A stretch of DNA of 64,000 bases from Lachnospira sp. UBA3212 (GTDB lineage Bacteria; Bacillota; Clostridia; Lachnospirales; Lachnospiraceae), in assembly GCA_002363615.1 (NCBI GenBank), contig DEWK01000006.1, positions 1 to 64,000 of the forward strand, written 5' to 3'. The notes beneath the pieces were generated by a model. That model worked only from the letters and a program-made list of their open reading frames with translations. It had not been told where the DNA came from and did no database searches. Within the stretch, counting starts at the first letter, position 1. Every line of letters starts with the position of its first letter. Shown piece after piece: positions 16,256-25,513 of this stretch. The position numbers and the translations under genes were made by a program.

Positions 16256-17131
16256 TTATTCAATATTTTGAACCTGTTCTCTTACCTTTTCAATCAGGGT
16301 TTTTAATTCAATTGCATGATCACAAATCTCCACATCCCCTGATTTAGAAAGAATGGTATTGGACTCACGATTCATCTCCTGAGCAAGAAAATCAAGTTTT
16401 CGGCCTAGTTCTCCAGAAGACTCCATAGTATCTTTCATGGCTTGCACATGACTGCTAAGGCGAACCAATTCTTCATCTACCGCAATCTTATCAGCATAAA
16501 TAGTGGTTTCCATGGCAATTCTAGATTCATCTACACCACTTTCCTTTAAAAGATCAGAAATCCGATCACTTAACTTTTGACGAAACTCTTCCACTAAGAT
16601 CGGAGATCTTGAAGAAATAAAGGAAACATGACCACTGATTTCTTCCATCTTCGAAAGAAGGTCAGATAAAAGCCTATCTCCTTCCATCTTCCTACTTTCC
16701 ACAAATTCCTTGCAAGCGACCCTTAAGGCTTCATCCAAAACAGGCCAAATCGCCGTTTCATCCACCTTCTTTTCCTTTTGCATCAAGACTTCCGGGAAAG
16801 ATGCAAGCTTGCTAACGGTAAGATCTTGGTCTAGATGAAAATCATCCTTCATTTTGTTTAAAATCTTTAAATACTCACCAGCCAATGCTTCATTATAGGA
16901 TAATGAAATATCTTCCGCACGATAAGATTCATAGGTAATATAAAGGTCCACCTTTCCACGACTGGCAAATTCCCGTACCACATCACGAATCTTGCTCTCA
17001 AAACTGGATAATACTTTAGGAAGTCTGGCGGATATCTCTAAAAATCGGTGATTTACCGATTTTATCTCAACGGTGATCTTATAATCTTCCGAAGAAGCTT
17101 CCCCTCTTCCATAACCTGTCATACTAAACAT
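16256..17131 (-). CDS. YicC family endoribonuclease
   Basis: This 291-residue protein starts with the family hallmark MFSMTGYGRGE and keeps VEIKSVNHRFLEISARLP (residues about 22-39). It ends with the C-terminal DUF1732 part, RKLDFLAQEMNRESNTILSKS, containing the acidic residues implicated in catalysis. YicC proteins are RNases linked to small-RNA and mRNA decay. I start at the ATG at 17131 behind AAGGAG. It is the first gene of the operon and has its own strong promoter. Confidence 0.93.
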   Translation of the reverse strand: MFSMTGYGRGEASSEDYKITVEIKSVNHRFLEISARLPKVLSSFESKIRDVVREFASRGKVDLYITYESYRAEDISLSYNEALAGEYLKILNKMKDDFHLDQDLTVSKLASFPEVLMQKEKKVDETAIWPVLDEALRVACKEFVESRKMEGDRLLSDLLSKMEEISGHVSFISSRSPILVEEFRQKLSDRISDLLKESGVDESRIAMETTIYADKIAVDEELVRLSSHVQAMKDTMESSGELGRKLDFLAQEMNRESNTILSKSGDVEICDHAIELKTLIEKVREQVQNIE

Positions 17132-17190
17132 AGTACATACTCCTTCTATATTGCATGTTGACACACTGCCACCACTACACAATCCAATTT

Positions 17191-17219
17191 ATTATAGTCT
17201 AAATACCCCTTTACGTCAA
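17191..17219 (-). promoter_or_regulatory. Sigma-A promoter of the yicC-gmk-rpoZ-rimO-pgsA-cinA operon
   Basis: On the minus strand -35 TTGACG (17214-17219) is 17 bp from a perfect -10 TATAAT (17191-17196). The leader is about 53 bases. Confidence 0.88.
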
Positions 17220-17262
17220 GAATAAGAGCCTGTAAAATCCCTTCTGCTTTCTATTTTTTCTC

Positions 17263-17290
17263 TTGTTTTTTTATTTGGATATGCTAAGAT
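17263..17290 (+). promoter_or_regulatory. Probable promoter of the lipoprotein-transglutaminase-rqcH genes
   Basis: -35-like TTGTTT (17263-17268) and -10-like TAAGAT (17285-17290) are separated by 16 bp, about 30 bases before the lipoprotein start codon. Both boxes are imperfect. Confidence 0.5.
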
Positions 17291-17318
17291 GATTGCAGAA
17301 GAGATAGGAGGTTAGGGT

Positions 17319-17852
17319 ATGAGAAGAAAAATACTACTTGCTTTTATGAGTTTGCTTTTAGTATCCGGTACTTTTGGTATAACAGCCTGTGAAAAAAAGA
17401 ATACCAACAAAGAACAAAACCAAAGCACAAGCGCAGAAAAAAAAGACCACCGACCTGTGCAGGAGGTTCTTTCAAGTCTGGCAGAACAATATGATACCAT
17501 TGCTTCCATGGATCAATCCTTTTATGGAGATGAGAAATGGAAAAAGTACTTTGAACACCTGTATGAGGCAAGTCCGGACCTTGTTTTGGACTATGGGATT
17601 TACTACTCCAATGAAGCGAAGGCAGATGAAGTAAATCTCTTGTATGCCAAGTCCCAAGAAGACGTTTCACTTTTAAAATCAAAATTAGAGGCTAGAATTC
17701 AATCTAGAATCAAAACCTTTGAAAGTTACCTGCCGGAAGAAGTTGCAAAATTTGATACAGCAGTGATAGGTAGTTATGATCAATATGTTTATCTGATTAT
17801 TTCAGACCAATCCAAGGAAATCGAGGATTCCTTGCTTACGACACTTAAATAA
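17319..17852 (+). CDS. DUF4358-like lipoprotein
   Basis: This is a 177-residue predicted lipoprotein. A signal peptide (RRKILLAFMSLLLVSGTFG) leads to the lipobox ITAC, so the mature protein would begin at cysteine 24 and be anchored outside the membrane. After a polar linker, residues about 45-175 have the layout of DUF4358: a short YGI-like strand, NEAKADEVNLLYAKS, a helix with SRIKTFESYLPEE and a final GSYDQYVYLIISDQS. The function is unknown. The ribosome binding site is AGGAGG. It lies 14 bp before the transglutaminase-like gene. Confidence 0.72.
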   Translation: MRRKILLAFMSLLLVSGTFGITACEKKNTNKEQNQSTSAEKKDHRPVQEVLSSLAEQYDTIASMDQSFYGDEKWKKYFEHLYEASPDLVLDYGIYYSNEAKADEVNLLYAKSQEDVSLLKSKLEARIQSRIKTFESYLPEEVAKFDTAVIGSYDQYVYLIISDQSKEIEDSLLTTLK

Positions 17853-17866
17853 ACGGAGGGATTATT

Positions 17867-19060
17867 ATGAAAAAAAATATACTTGCATTTGCAGGCTTTG
17901 GAATCTTAAGCCTATCTTTAATTGGAGGAAGTTTTGCATACTCAGCTAGCAAAACCGATCACTTAAACAAGAAATTAATGAAAACCATGAACCAGCAAAA
18001 GAAAAGTCTTGATCAGCTGACAAACACCTTAGATGAAATGAAAAAGAAGGAAGAAAAAGAAAATAATACCATTGCCGGAACTTACCCTGTCATTGATTTT
18101 ACCTATTTGGCAGACGCTTATAAATCCGGAAAAACCAAGGATTTGTCTGAGGAGGATAAGGAAACCTTGGAGTTAGCCCAGGAATTTTTAAAAGATATCA
18201 TCACAGATGACATGACTCCTTATGACAAGGAATTAGCTATTCATGATAAGTTATGCACCTATGCCAGTAAAGATCTTACCAATTCCGTTTCCGCCATTCC
18301 GGATGAGGATATTCAATTAGCTACCCCTCATGGATTCCTAAAGTATAAGAAAGCAGTTTGTATTGGATACGCTACCACTTTCCGACTGCTTTTAAATATG
18401 GTTGATATCCCATGCCAAATCGTAAAATCTTCTGACCTTGGTCATTCTTGGGATTTAGTTCAATTAGATGATAATGCCTGGTACCATGTAGATTGCTATT
18501 CCGACTCTAGCGATACCAACCAGGCAGATCACAACTACTTTAATATGAACAATGAACAGTGCCTATCGAATAATGATTTTCAGGTAGATGATTATCCAAA
18601 AGCAGAAGGTAGCAAGTACAACTATATCTCATTAAATACCAAGGAATTAGATTCCATCTATGATCTTCCTGAATACTTAAAAGAAAACCTTACCCAAAGC
18701 ACTACCCTTTATGTTCATTTCAAGAAAAATATTCCTTTTGAATATGTAGATGCAATCCTGAATGCCTTACTTGCCAGTGAGGAATACTCAGGGGGAGAAC
18801 TGTATGAATCAACCCAGATGTACAACGAAGACGATTTTACCTATGTAATTTACTACAAAACTGCTCAAGATGTTGCCGCTATTGACGAGATTAATGACGA
18901 TGAGCAAGTCCCATATGAGGATGTGGATTTTGATAAATTATGTGATAAATTTTCAGAAATCTTTGGTTCTGAAGTGAATTTAGAGGATTACTATTACACC
19001 GAGGAAGAGTATGAGGAAGCTTACGATGAAAATAACTACAAGACAGAAGCTGTAGGCTAA
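17867..19060 (+). CDS. Secreted transglutaminase-like (cysteine protease fold) protein
   Basis: This 397-residue protein has an N-terminal signal or anchor helix (ILAFAGFGILSLSLIGGSFA) and a short coiled coil at residues 30-65. A transglutaminase-like domain occupies about 125-225. The catalytic triad is visible: Cys in KAVCIGYATTF (about 165), His in LGHSWDLV (about 192) and Asp in YHVDCYSD (about 209). Bacterial members act as extracellular cysteine proteases or cross-linking enzymes on the cell surface. The C-terminal third is very acidic with many tyrosines (LEDYYYTEEEYEEAYDE). It lies between a lipoprotein and rqcH. Confidence 0.85.
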   Translation: MKKNILAFAGFGILSLSLIGGSFAYSASKTDHLNKKLMKTMNQQKKSLDQLTNTLDEMKKKEEKENNTIAGTYPVIDFTYLADAYKSGKTKDLSEEDKETLELAQEFLKDIITDDMTPYDKELAIHDKLCTYASKDLTNSVSAIPDEDIQLATPHGFLKYKKAVCIGYATTFRLLLNMVDIPCQIVKSSDLGHSWDLVQLDDNAWYHVDCYSDSSDTNQADHNYFNMNNEQCLSNNDFQVDDYPKAEGSKYNYISLNTKELDSIYDLPEYLKENLTQSTTLYVHFKKNIPFEYVDAILNALLASEEYSGGELYESTQMYNEDDFTYVIYYKTAQDVAAIDEINDDEQVPYEDVDFDKLCDKFSEIFGSEVNLEDYYYTEEEYEEAYDENNYKTEAVG

Positions 19061-19071
19061 AAGGAGGAACC

Positions 19072-20823
19072 ATGGCATTCGATGGCATTACCATTGCAAA
19101 CCTGGCAAAAGAATTAAAAGAAGAATTGGTAGGAGCAAGAATTTTTAAGATCACTCAACCGGAAGAGGATGAGCTTCAGTTCGTTTTCAAAGGAACGAAA
19201 TCCGGAAGCAAGAAATTATTTATCTCTGTCTCCCCTTCTCTTCCCATAATTTATTTCACAGAGGAGAATAAACCAAGCCCCTTTACCGCACCAAATTTCT
19301 GTATGTTTTTAAGAAAACACATTGGAAATGGTCGTTTAGTGGATCTTTACCAACCAAACATGGAACGAATCCTGGTATTTGTTGTAGAGCATTTTGATGA
19401 AATGGGGGACTTATGCAGGAAAGAATTAATCGTAGAATTAATGGGAAAACATTCCAATATTATTTTTGTAAATGATGAACATAAAATCCTAGATTCTATT
19501 AAACATATTCCAGCCTCCGTTAGTTCTCTTCGAGAAGTATTACCCGGAAGACCTTATTTTATTCCAAAGACCGGCGAAAAGTTAAACCCATTGACGGTAA
19601 GCCAGGAGGACTTTTTGTCAAGCTTAATAAAAAAAGATCTCCCCTTAGAAAAGGCTCTCTACCAGTCTTTCACTGGAATCAGTCCTCTTATAGCAAGGTC
19701 TATGATTGACCAGTCAGGGCTAGAAGCAAAGGCAAACACCAAAAGTATCAACGAAGATTTCTTAAGACATTTGTATCATTTCTTTAAGGACAATATGACT
19801 TTAGTGAAAGAAGAAAACTTTCATCCACAGATTTATGAAAAGGATGGCGACTACATTGAGTATTCCTCCATTCCCCTTTCCGGATTTGATGACTGTCAGG
19901 TTTTAGAAAAGAATTCCATTTCCGACTTGTTAAGTGATTATTATAAAACCAAGGTCATTCGCACCAGAATGCGGCAGAAATCTGCAGATCTTAGGCACTT
20001 GGTATCTCAACTTTTAGAGAAGGAAATTAAAAAGTTAGACTTACAGGAAAGGCAATTGGCAGATACCGGCAAGATGGAAAAGGATCGTATCTATGGGGAA
20101 TTAATCAAAGCTTATGCCTATACCCTACCAGAACAGGCGGATTCCTTAATTTGTCAAAATTACTATGATGATAACAAGGAGATCGAAATAAAACTGGATA
20201 AAAACCTGACTCCTATGGAAAATTCTCAGAAGTATTTTTCCAAATATGCCAAGGCCAAGAGAACAGCTTCTGCTCTTTCAAGTGTTATTCTTGAAACCAA
20301 AGAAACCGTAAAACACTTGGAATCTGTGCAAACCTCTTTGGAATTTGCCATGGATGAAGCTTCTTTACTACAAATTCGTGAAGAACTTGAGGAATATGGC
20401 TTCATTAAGAAGCATGTTCACGGAAAGAAAAAGGGAAAGGTAGAAAAAAGCCAGCCTTACCACTACCAAACCCCAGACGGTTATGATTTATATGTAGGAA
20501 AAAACAATTATCAAAATGAAGAATTAACTTTCCACTTTGCTAATAACAACGATTGGTGGTTCCATGCAAAAGGCATCCCAGGAAGCCATGTGATCGTCAA
20601 AAGTAAAGACAAGAAGGAATTACCTGATTCTGTTTTTGAAGCTGCAGCAGGTCTTGCGGCCTACTATTCAAAAAACAGTAAACAGGGAAAGGTAGAAATC
20701 GACTATGTGCAAAAACGAGAGCTTCGAAAAGTCACTGGAGCCGCCCCTGGATTTGTAATTTACCATACCAATTATTCTATGATGATTGCTCCTTCTATTA
20801 AAGGATTAAATTTATTATCATAA
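19072..20823 (+). CDS. rqcH: Rqc2 homolog RqcH (NFACT family, ribosome quality control)
   Basis: This 583-residue cytoplasmic factor is the bacterial Rqc2/NEMF homolog, which binds stalled 50S subunits and adds C-terminal alanine tails to nascent chains. The N-terminal NFACT-N domain starts MAFDGITIANLAKELKEEL and contains APNFCMFLRKHIGNGR. A coiled coil spans about 290-420. The C-terminal NFACT-R domain has DGYDLYVGKNNYQNEELTF and NDWWFHAKGIPGSHVIVK (residues about 500-517). Older annotation calls it fibronectin-binding protein A. The start follows GGAGG. Confidence 0.94.
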   Translation: MAFDGITIANLAKELKEELVGARIFKITQPEEDELQFVFKGTKSGSKKLFISVSPSLPIIYFTEENKPSPFTAPNFCMFLRKHIGNGRLVDLYQPNMERILVFVVEHFDEMGDLCRKELIVELMGKHSNIIFVNDEHKILDSIKHIPASVSSLREVLPGRPYFIPKTGEKLNPLTVSQEDFLSSLIKKDLPLEKALYQSFTGISPLIARSMIDQSGLEAKANTKSINEDFLRHLYHFFKDNMTLVKEENFHPQIYEKDGDYIEYSSIPLSGFDDCQVLEKNSISDLLSDYYKTKVIRTRMRQKSADLRHLVSQLLEKEIKKLDLQERQLADTGKMEKDRIYGELIKAYAYTLPEQADSLICQNYYDDNKEIEIKLDKNLTPMENSQKYFSKYAKAKRTASALSSVILETKETVKHLESVQTSLEFAMDEASLLQIREELEEYGFIKKHVHGKKKGKVEKSQPYHYQTPDGYDLYVGKNNYQNEELTFHFANNNDWWFHAKGIPGSHVIVKSKDKKELPDSVFEAAAGLAAYYSKNSKQGKVEIDYVQKRELRKVTGAAPGFVIYHTNYSMMIAPSIKGLNLLS

Positions 20824-20862
20824 AAAAAGATTGTTGCATCCAGCATGCAACAATCTTTTTTT
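20822..20862. terminator. Bidirectional terminator between rqcH and the PF06541 gene
   Basis: An 18-bp perfect stem (A7-GATTGTTGCAT with ATGCAACAATC-T7) encloses the loop CCAGC. T-runs on both strands serve the convergent rqcH gene and the PF06541-HD-RHH cassette. Confidence 0.93.
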
Positions 20863-21442
20863 ATTTATTAAAACGTAACCTATTATTCTCTTCCGACTCA
20901 GGCTCCTCCTCTGAAACATGGCGATAACTGGTATAAGTATCATACGTAAGCACTAGAAAAGCCAGAAAAACCAATAGAGCCAGGAACATATGTGGTACCT
21001 GATACATTTTATTCTCAATACTCACATGTAAGAAAGAAAATTCCACAAAAGCATACAATGCCCAAGCCAAAGTGGACTCTAAACATAAAATCCCTTTATA
21101 ATTAAATGGTTTATTGGAATAATCCCACCAAATACAACCGAAACGACGAATCATCATCTGGGCGATCCCATATTCAAAAATAGTGGCAAAAACCGCTCCC
21201 ATAAGGACCACCATTGGTAGATGGTGAGAAAATGGTGATAATAATCGATAAATAAAAAATTCACCTATGCCGTAAATAGGGCATATAGGTCCCTTTAAAA
21301 ATCCTCGATTCGTCACCTTCTTATTACAAAATGACATATAGATGGATTCCATCATCCATCCTAAAACGCTATAAATGAAAAACATAGCAAGTACAACTAC
21401 TAAATTTTCACCTTCTGTACTATTTAACATGTTGTTAATCAT
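20861..21442 (-). CDS. Putative ABC-transporter type IV membrane protein (PF06541, CmpB-like)
   Basis: This is a 193-residue membrane protein with about five hydrophobic helices. The family hallmarks are MFFIYSVLGWMMESIYMSF, the motif NRGFLKGPICPIYGIGE near residues 47-63, and CLESTLAWALYAFV. The family is widespread in Lachnospiraceae, named after a supposed ABC-transporter role that has no firm support. No ATPase gene is nearby. I start at the ATG at 21442, 5 bases after AGGAG; the GTG at 21448 would leave no spacing. It is the last gene of the RHH-HD-PF06541 cassette. Confidence 0.85.
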   Translation of the reverse strand: MINNMLNSTEGENLVVVLAMFFIYSVLGWMMESIYMSFCNKKVTNRGFLKGPICPIYGIGEFFIYRLLSPFSHHLPMVVLMGAVFATIFEYGIAQMMIRRFGCIWWDYSNKPFNYKGILCLESTLAWALYAFVEFSFLHVSIENKMYQVPHMFLALLVFLAFLVLTYDTYTSYRHVSEEEPESEENNRLRFNK

Positions 21443-21466
21443 AATCACTCCTAATCCCTATTTTCT

Positions 21467-22033
21467 CTATAAAGCTGATGGTAATACTCTTTCCTTAAGA
21501 CGGTGAATCGTCTCAAAAACAGTACAGTACTTATCAGCATACATTACTACATATCCCTCTATATACTTAGGTGGCACAATGGTTAAAGGCCACATATGTT
21601 TTAATATAATATCAGCTTCCATATCAGTTAATTTAAAATAACGTGAGGCATTCCTATGAGCCACCTTTGGATGAGTTAAGCCATGAAGACGATTGCCTGT
21701 TTCTTTCTTATAGGTATGCCAATCATATAAAAACATATCATGAAGCAAACCGCCTCTGGCAGCCGCCCGATAGTTATATCCAAATTTTTTACAAATTTTA
21801 TAGGAAACATAAGATACCTTAATACAATGATCTAGGGTTGTTGTGCTTCCATGCTGAATAAAGTTCGACATCTTCTTACACTTCTCATGAGCCAAGATAT
21901 CATAAACACAATTCATATATTCCTTGTCCTTAGAACAAGGGTTAGATCCTAAAAAACTTTCTTTCTTCAGTTCAGTAATAACCTGTTCTTTGATTTTGTG
22001 TTTTTCAATAATCAACTGCTCTAAATGATTCAT
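21467..22033 (-). CDS. HD-domain hydrolase
   Basis: This 188-residue protein contains an HD metal-dependent phosphohydrolase domain. The ligands are visible as DHCIKVSYVSYKI (His about 68), GGLLHDMFLYDW (His-Asp about 96-97), HPKVAHRNA and MYADKYCT (Asp). The family removes phosphates from nucleotides or nucleotide second messengers; the substrate is unknown. It lies 15 bp after the small RHH-like gene and 24 bp before the PF06541 membrane protein. The gene begins with an ATG after a moderate GAGGGGGAT site. Confidence 0.85.
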   Translation of the reverse strand: MNHLEQLIIEKHKIKEQVITELKKESFLGSNPCSKDKEYMNCVYDILAHEKCKKMSNFIQHGSTTTLDHCIKVSYVSYKICKKFGYNYRAAARGGLLHDMFLYDWHTYKKETGNRLHGLTHPKVAHRNASRYFKLTDMEADIILKHMWPLTIVPPKYIEGYVVMYADKYCTVFETIHRLKERVLPSAL

Positions 22034-22048
22034 AAATCCCCCTCGCTT

Positions 22049-22237
22049 TTATAAAGCATTCTGATTCTTTTGCTCTCCTCCAGATAAAAGCCTCCAACCA
22101 GATAAAAGAACCTGTGTAATGGTTGTTTTATGTTCCTTGGCATAAGCTTTCAGTTTCATATATTCTGATTCAGATACACGAAGTCCCAAACTCTTATGTT
22201 TTGGGTTTTTAATTTTCGGTCTTCCCAGTTTCCCCAT
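22049..22237 (-). CDS. Small ribbon-helix-helix-like DNA-binding protein
   Basis: This 62-residue basic protein begins MGKLGRPKIKNPKHKS. It continues with a strand-helix-helix pattern, SLGLRVSESEYMKLKAYAKEHKTTITQVLLSGW (residues about 16-48), typical of CopG/Arc repressors. The GRPK start resembles an AT-hook. I start at the ATG at 22237 behind AAAGGAG. Its promoter holds a perfect palindrome, which supports autorepression. It heads the cassette with the HD and PF06541 genes and is probably its regulator. Confidence 0.78.
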   Translation of the reverse strand: MGKLGRPKIKNPKHKSLGLRVSESEYMKLKAYAKEHKTTITQVLLSGWRLLSGGEQKNQNAL

Positions 22238-22264
22238 ACACCTTCTCCTTTCACAAGCAATACT

Positions 22265-22293
22265 AGTATAGTTTTTGTTCAACAAAAAGTCAA
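22265..22293 (-). promoter_or_regulatory. Promoter of the RHH-HD-PF06541 cassette with operator in the spacer
   Basis: On the minus strand -35 TTGACT (22288-22293) and -10 TATACT (22265-22270) are 17 bp apart. The spacer coincides with a perfect palindrome at 22272-22288, arms TTTTTGTT and AACAAAAA around one base. A second palindrome, ATACTAGTAT (22260-22269), overlaps the -10. Both are well placed for repression by the small RHH protein. Confidence 0.85.
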
Positions 22294-22306
22294 CCTATCT
22301 CAAAAG

Positions 22307-22329
22307 AAAAAGCCCAGCAAGGGCTTTTT
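22307..22329. terminator. Terminator of glgA
   Basis: AAAAAGCCC and GGGCTTTTT form a perfect 9-bp stem with the loop AGCAA, followed on the minus strand by TTTTCTTTTG. Confidence 0.88.
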
Positions 22330-22333
22330 CCTT

Positions 22334-23770
22334 CTATAAAAGATCATATAACTGTTCATAAATCTCAGCAGATTTTTTCCAAGAAAAGTCTGCCATCATT
22401 GCCCGATCAACGATGCGATTCCAATCTCGTTTTCGATCATAGAAAATCTTTTCAGCATAACGAATCGCACCCATCATCTCGTGGGCATTATAGTTGGTAA
22501 AAGAAAAACCGGTTCCCTTATTCTCATATTCATTATAAGCTTCCACCGTATCCTTTAAACCACCGGTCTCACGAACGATTGGTACCGTTCCATACCTTAA
22601 GGACATCAACTGACTGAGTCCACATGGCTCAAACAAGGATGGCATTAAAAATGCATCGCAAGAAGCATAGATTTTATGAGACATCTCTTCGGAATAGTAA
22701 ATATTAGCAGATACCTTATCTGAATACTTCCAAGCAAAATGACGGAACATATTCTCATATTGCTCTTCTCCCATTCCTAAAACCACGATTTGAATGGCAT
22801 CCTGACAAATCTCATCCATAACCCGATCAATTAAATCTAAGCCCTTTTGGGAAGTTAACCTGGACACAATACCAATCATCATACATTTTGGATCTTCTGC
22901 TAGGCCCAATTCCTTTTGTAATGCCTTTTTATTCTTAATTTTTTCTTTACGGAAATTATCTACATCATAATTAGCCACTAAAAATTTGTCTTTTTTAGGA
23001 TTATAAAGATCATAATCAATGCCGTTTACAATTCCCCAAAGATCATTCTGTCTTGCTCTCATAAGGCCATCCAAACCTTCTCCATAAAATTCCGATTGAA
23101 TTTCAGAAGCATAGGTATTGGATACAGTGGTCACCTTATCGGCATAGGTGATACCACCCTTTAAAAGATTTCCATTCTCATAATCCTTTAACTTATCTGG
23201 CACAAAGTAATAATCTGATAGGCCGGTAATGGACTGGATGGTTTTATAGTCCCAAACTCCTTGGAATTTCAAGTTATGAATGGTCATAACAGACTTCATA
23301 TTCCAATAAAATTCACCACCTCTAAAACTATCCTTAAGATAAACCGGTACTACGCCGGTCTGCCAGTCATGACAGTGAACAATATCTGGTTGGAATCCAA
23401 TCACAGGAAGAGCTGATAAGGCGGCTCTTGAGAAAAATGTAAACTTCTCAATATCCCATAACATGTCTCCATATGGTCTTGGCCCATTAAAGTAGAATTC
23501 GTTGTCAATAAAGTAATACATAATGTCTTCGTATTCCAACTTTAAAATACCAACATATCTACTGGCACCATAGAAATCCATATAAAAATGATCTACATAT
23601 TCCATCTGATCTTTCCACTTCTGATCAATGCAAAGATACTTTGGAAGAATAACGCGACAATCAAAACGATCCTTATCAAAATTCTTTGGAAGCGATCCAA
23701 CTACATCGGCTAATCCACCGGTCTTAATAAATGGCACACACTCTGATGCAACAAATAATACGTTTTTCAT
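22334..23770 (-). CDS. glgA: Glycogen synthase (ADP-glucose type)
   Basis: This 478-residue GT5 enzyme elongates alpha-1,4-glucan from ADP-glucose. It starts MKNVLFVASECVPFIKTGGLADVVGSLPK, with the ADP-glucose-binding KTGGL at residues 17-21. The C-terminal domain has GIVSRLTSQKGLDL and the EPCGLSQLMSLRYGTVPIVRETGGL signature. The ATG follows AGGAGG. It is transcribed alone; glgB, glgC and glgP are not in the window. Confidence 0.96.
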   Translation of the reverse strand: MKNVLFVASECVPFIKTGGLADVVGSLPKNFDKDRFDCRVILPKYLCIDQKWKDQMEYVDHFYMDFYGASRYVGILKLEYEDIMYYFIDNEFYFNGPRPYGDMLWDIEKFTFFSRAALSALPVIGFQPDIVHCHDWQTGVVPVYLKDSFRGGEFYWNMKSVMTIHNLKFQGVWDYKTIQSITGLSDYYFVPDKLKDYENGNLLKGGITYADKVTTVSNTYASEIQSEFYGEGLDGLMRARQNDLWGIVNGIDYDLYNPKKDKFLVANYDVDNFRKEKIKNKKALQKELGLAEDPKCMMIGIVSRLTSQKGLDLIDRVMDEICQDAIQIVVLGMGEEQYENMFRHFAWKYSDKVSANIYYSEEMSHKIYASCDAFLMPSLFEPCGLSQLMSLRYGTVPIVRETGGLKDTVEAYNEYENKGTGFSFTNYNAHEMMGAIRYAEKIFYDRKRDWNRIVDRAMMADFSWKKSAEIYEQLYDLL

Positions 23771-23808
23771 ATGTCGTCCTCCTATTCTAGAAACTCATTA
23801 CCAGTTTT

Positions 23809-23837
23809 ATTATATCGCAATACTTGCCGTCATTCAA
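23809..23837 (-). promoter_or_regulatory. Sigma-A promoter of glgA
   Basis: On the minus strand -35 TTGAAT (23832-23837) and -10 TATAAT (23809-23814) are 17 bp apart, overlapping the 3' end of recN. Confidence 0.82.
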
Positions 23838-23839
23838 AT

Positions 23840-25513
23840 TTATCCCTCAGCTTTTTTCTCATTTGCCATAAAAATCATCTCTCTGGCATGACTTAGTACG
23901 GCATCTGTGATTTTTACACCACCTAACATTCTAGCAAGCTCATCTACTCGCTCCTCCTGATTTAATGGATAAATATTAGTTTCCGTACTTTGATTCTTAA
24001 CTTTTTTTTCAATTAAGAAATGCTTATCTGCCATAGCAGCAATTTGAGGAAGATGGGTAATGCAGATAACCTGTCGTTTTCTTGAAAGCCTACACAACTT
24101 TTCACCCACTGCTTCGGCGGTTCTTCCGCTAATACCGGTATCTATTTCATCAAAAATCATGGATTCCACATCATCTTCATCGGCTAAAATGTTTTTTATT
24201 GCCAACATAATTCTAGAAAGCTCACCACCGGAAGCCACTTCATTTAATGGGAAAAGTGGCTGTCCGGGATTCGTGGAAATTAAAAAGGAAACCTGATCGA
24301 TTCCTGTTTTCTTAGGCTCCTCTAAGGAACTGATCAATACCTTGAATTTTACATCTAAGAAATTCAATTCTAACAAGGACTGAATAATTTTTTTCTCTAA
24401 TTCTTTAGCAGCCTTCTTTCGAAATTCGCTTAGGACTTGGGCTTCCTTATAAAATTCCTTTTCTGCTTGTTGAATCTGGACTTCTAATCGATTTTTTTCA
24501 TTTTCATAATCCATAAGTAATTCCAGCTTTTTTTCTGCCTCTTCCTTATAGGACTGAATTTGGAGAAAATCATCCCCATATTTATCTTTTAATCGATTGA
24601 TTTGATTTAAACGTTCTTCGGTTTCAAATACCTCTTCCTGATCAAATTCATATTCCGAAAGTTTTCCTGAAAGGTCATATGAAACATTTTTAATTAAGTC
24701 TTCTAATTCCAAAAGCTGACCATATATACTGGAAAGATCTGGATCTAAAGAGAATCGAGACAGTCCCCTTAAACTGTATCCAATTCGTTCCAGTATTCCT
24801 CCCTGTCCTTCAAAAGCATCCTGACACTCCCCTAGAGATTCCATTACCCTTTGGGCCTGACTGATTTTTCTAAACCGCTCCTCAAGTTCCAAATCCTCCC
24901 CTTCTTTTAGGTTTAGATTTTCAATTTCCTTGATTTCATATTGAAGAAAATCCACCTGTCTGAAACGTTCTTCTTCATCCATAGAAAAGTCTTCCCTCTT
25001 TTTCAAGAGGGTTTGATAGTCATGATAAATCCTTGAGACTTGATCCTTCTTTTTCTTTCCCTGATCTTCCAAGAGGGCATCTAAGATTTCAAGGTGTTTT
25101 ACCTGCTTTAAGAGGGACTGGTGTTCATGCTGACCATGAATATCAAGTAATTTCTCTGTTAATTCTTTTAATAAGGAATTGGTAATGGACTGTCCATTTA
25201 ACCTGGCCTGAGATTTACCATTTTTTATTTTACGAGACAGAAAGAGACTATCCTCCTCAATGGGATAGTCATTCTTTAATAAAAAGTCTTTGATTCGCTC
25301 ATTCATGGAAAAGGTAAGTTCCACCAAACCATAATCAGCATTCTCAGAAACCATGTTCTTGGCCGGTTTTAACCCAAGGGCAACATTAATAGAGCCAATT
25401 AAAATAGACTTACCGGCGCCCGTCTCTCCACTTAAAATATTAAGACCCTTCGTAAAATCCAGGTCAGCTTCTTTAATTAAAACTAAATTTTTTACATGTA
25501 AATTTTCCAGCAT
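23840..25513 (-). CDS. recN: DNA repair protein RecN
   Basis: This is a 557-residue SMC-like ATPase for double-strand-break repair. It begins MLENLHVKNLVLIKEADLDF, followed by the Walker A GETGAGKSIL near residues 29-38. A long coiled coil fills the middle. The ABC signature LNEVASGGELSRIMLAIKNIL, Walker B SMIFDEIDTGISG and VICITHLPQIAA are near the C-terminus. I start at the ATG at 25513 behind AAGGGG. It ends the asp23-to-recN gene run. The argR gene often found just before recN in Clostridia is absent. Confidence 0.95.
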   Translation of the reverse strand: MLENLHVKNLVLIKEADLDFTKGLNILSGETGAGKSILIGSINVALGLKPAKNMVSENADYGLVELTFSMNERIKDFLLKNDYPIEEDSLFLSRKIKNGKSQARLNGQSITNSLLKELTEKLLDIHGQHEHQSLLKQVKHLEILDALLEDQGKKKKDQVSRIYHDYQTLLKKREDFSMDEEERFRQVDFLQYEIKEIENLNLKEGEDLELEERFRKISQAQRVMESLGECQDAFEGQGGILERIGYSLRGLSRFSLDPDLSSIYGQLLELEDLIKNVSYDLSGKLSEYEFDQEEVFETEERLNQINRLKDKYGDDFLQIQSYKEEAEKKLELLMDYENEKNRLEVQIQQAEKEFYKEAQVLSEFRKKAAKELEKKIIQSLLELNFLDVKFKVLISSLEEPKKTGIDQVSFLISTNPGQPLFPLNEVASGGELSRIMLAIKNILADEDDVESMIFDEIDTGISGRTAEAVGEKLCRLSRKRQVICITHLPQIAAMADKHFLIEKKVKNQSTETNIYPLNQEERVDELARMLGGVKITDAVLSHAREMIFMANEKKAEG

